NCBI GenBank assembly: GCA_020028115.1
Contig: JAHWYA010000103.1
Coordinates: forward strand, 1 to 6,584
Length of the DNA stretch: 6,584 nt
Direction of reading: 5' to 3'
Source: Anaeromyxobacter sp.
GTDB taxonomy: Bacteria; Myxococcota; Myxococcia; Myxococcales; Anaeromyxobacteraceae
Shown: one piece after another, positions 6,087 to 6,584 of the stretch
How the letters are laid out: the number at the start of each line of letters is the position of its first letter
How positions within the stretch are numbered: the stretch's first letter is position 1
The notes under the pieces: model-generated
What the model saw: the letters and a program-made list of their open reading frames with translations, nothing else
Databases searched by the model: none
Told to the model about the DNA's origin: nothing
Program-made: the position numbers and the translations under genes

Positions 6087-6584
6087 ACCGCGTCCGCCGG
6101 AACGCGTCGCGGACCGCGAGCGCCCAGAGCGCGATCCCGACCGGCGCCGCGACGGCGAGCTTGCCGGCGAGCACGTACGGCGACGGCTGCGGCGGCGCGA
6201 CGATGCCGCGCCAGAACCAGAGCAGGAACGCGGCGAAGAGCGTCCCGAGGAGGAGCAGCGCGCCCTTCGCCGACGCCCCGTGGAACAGCTGCCCCGCGCC
6301 GCACCCGACGATCGAGAGGATGCGCGTCGCGACGCCCACGAACTGCTCGCGGCGACGGACCTGCGCCTCCTTGCGGAGCCGGTCGCGCGCGTCGACGAGC
6401 CCCTTGTGGACGAAGACGTTCACGCACTGCCCGCAGAGCTCGCCCGCGTTCGGATCGCAGCGCCGGCACGCGGCGCCGCCGCACCGCTCGCAGGCGCGCG
6501 CTGGGCGCAGCCTCCCGCCGGCGAGCGCGACGATCCAGAGCGCGCCGAGGAGCCCGGCCGGCCCCCACGGCCACGCCGCCCGCG
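6085..6584 (-). CDS. Zinc-ribbon-like membrane protein, C-terminal part (cut by window edge)
   Basis: This is the C-terminal 165 residues of a larger protein that enters from the right edge. A start at GTG 6423 would be misleading, because the frame stays open to the edge and that codon falls right after a cysteine cluster. In visible order: a hydrophobic segment (about 7-23), then six cysteines in three CxxC pairs (ACERC, ACRRC and LCGQC at about 30-53), typical of a metal-binding zinc ribbon. A basic helical stretch follows (KGLVDARDRLRKEAQVRRR), then LSIVGCGAGQLFHG, and two membrane helices (about 107-123 and 137-157). Similar C-terminal regions occur in long TPR-containing membrane proteins of delta-like bacteria, so the missing part may hold TPR repeats; that is an inference. 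The stop is 12 nt before the DUF4388 start and the genes look co-translated. The biochemical function is unknown. Confidence 0.72.
   Translation of the reverse strand, partial: RAAWPWGPAGLLGALWIVALAGGRLRPARACERCGGAACRRCDPNAGELCGQCVNVFVHKGLVDARDRLRKEAQVRRREQFVGVATRILSIVGCGAGQLFHGASAKGALLLLGTLFAAFLLWFWRGIVAPPQPSPYVLAGKLAVAAPVGIALWALAVRDAFRRTR

Overview
The window is a tightly packed, very GC-rich bacterial segment in which every supported gene lies on the minus strand, so the genes read from right to left. The order of transcription is: a zinc-ribbon membrane protein (cut by the right edge), a DUF4388 (PATAN) membrane-anchored protein, PhoH (YbeZ-type), a 7TM-HD phosphohydrolase (PgpH type), YbeY, a small ribbon-helix-helix protein, and Lnt (cut by the left edge). 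Gaps are short (12, 55, 99 and 34 nt) or are replaced by overlaps (4 nt and about 100 nt). This looks like one operon; no promoter or Rho-independent terminator was recognised inside the window.

Lnt implies an outer membrane with lipoproteins, so the host is Gram-negative. The high GC, the DUF4388 gene and the PhoH / 7TM-HD / YbeY / Lnt block resemble Deltaproteobacteria-like lineages (Myxococcota, Desulfobacterota) or Rokubacteria/Methylomirabilota. This placement is an inference from gene content, not a sequence match.

Right third (6584-4789): two genes of unknown biological role. The first has a six-cysteine zinc-ribbon-like module and hydrophobic segments. The second has DUF4388, an MshEN-like region, a linker, a winged-helix-like module, one membrane segment and a pseudopilin-like C-terminal tail. 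Its linker is encoded by a cluster of four back-to-back palindromes, which looks like a small mobile palindromic element captured in frame.

Middle (4733-1224): PhoH and the 7TM-HD protein. Both are preceded by short leaders that can fold into hairpins, and both probably use non-ATG starts (TTG and GTG) chosen here from Shine-Dalgarno spacing. PhoH and YbeY are linked to RNA/rRNA maturation. The 7TM-HD family includes cyclic-di-AMP phosphodiesterases.

Left third (1227-1): YbeY, the ribbon-helix-helix protein and the N-terminus of Lnt. In E. coli the order is ybeZ-ybeY-ybeX-lnt; here a putative DNA-binding protein sits where ybeX (CorC-like) would be. It overlaps the 3' end of ybeY by about 100 nt in another frame, the most unusual gene-structure feature of the window. 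Very long open frames also exist on the plus strand and in unused minus frames, but these are shadows caused by high GC.
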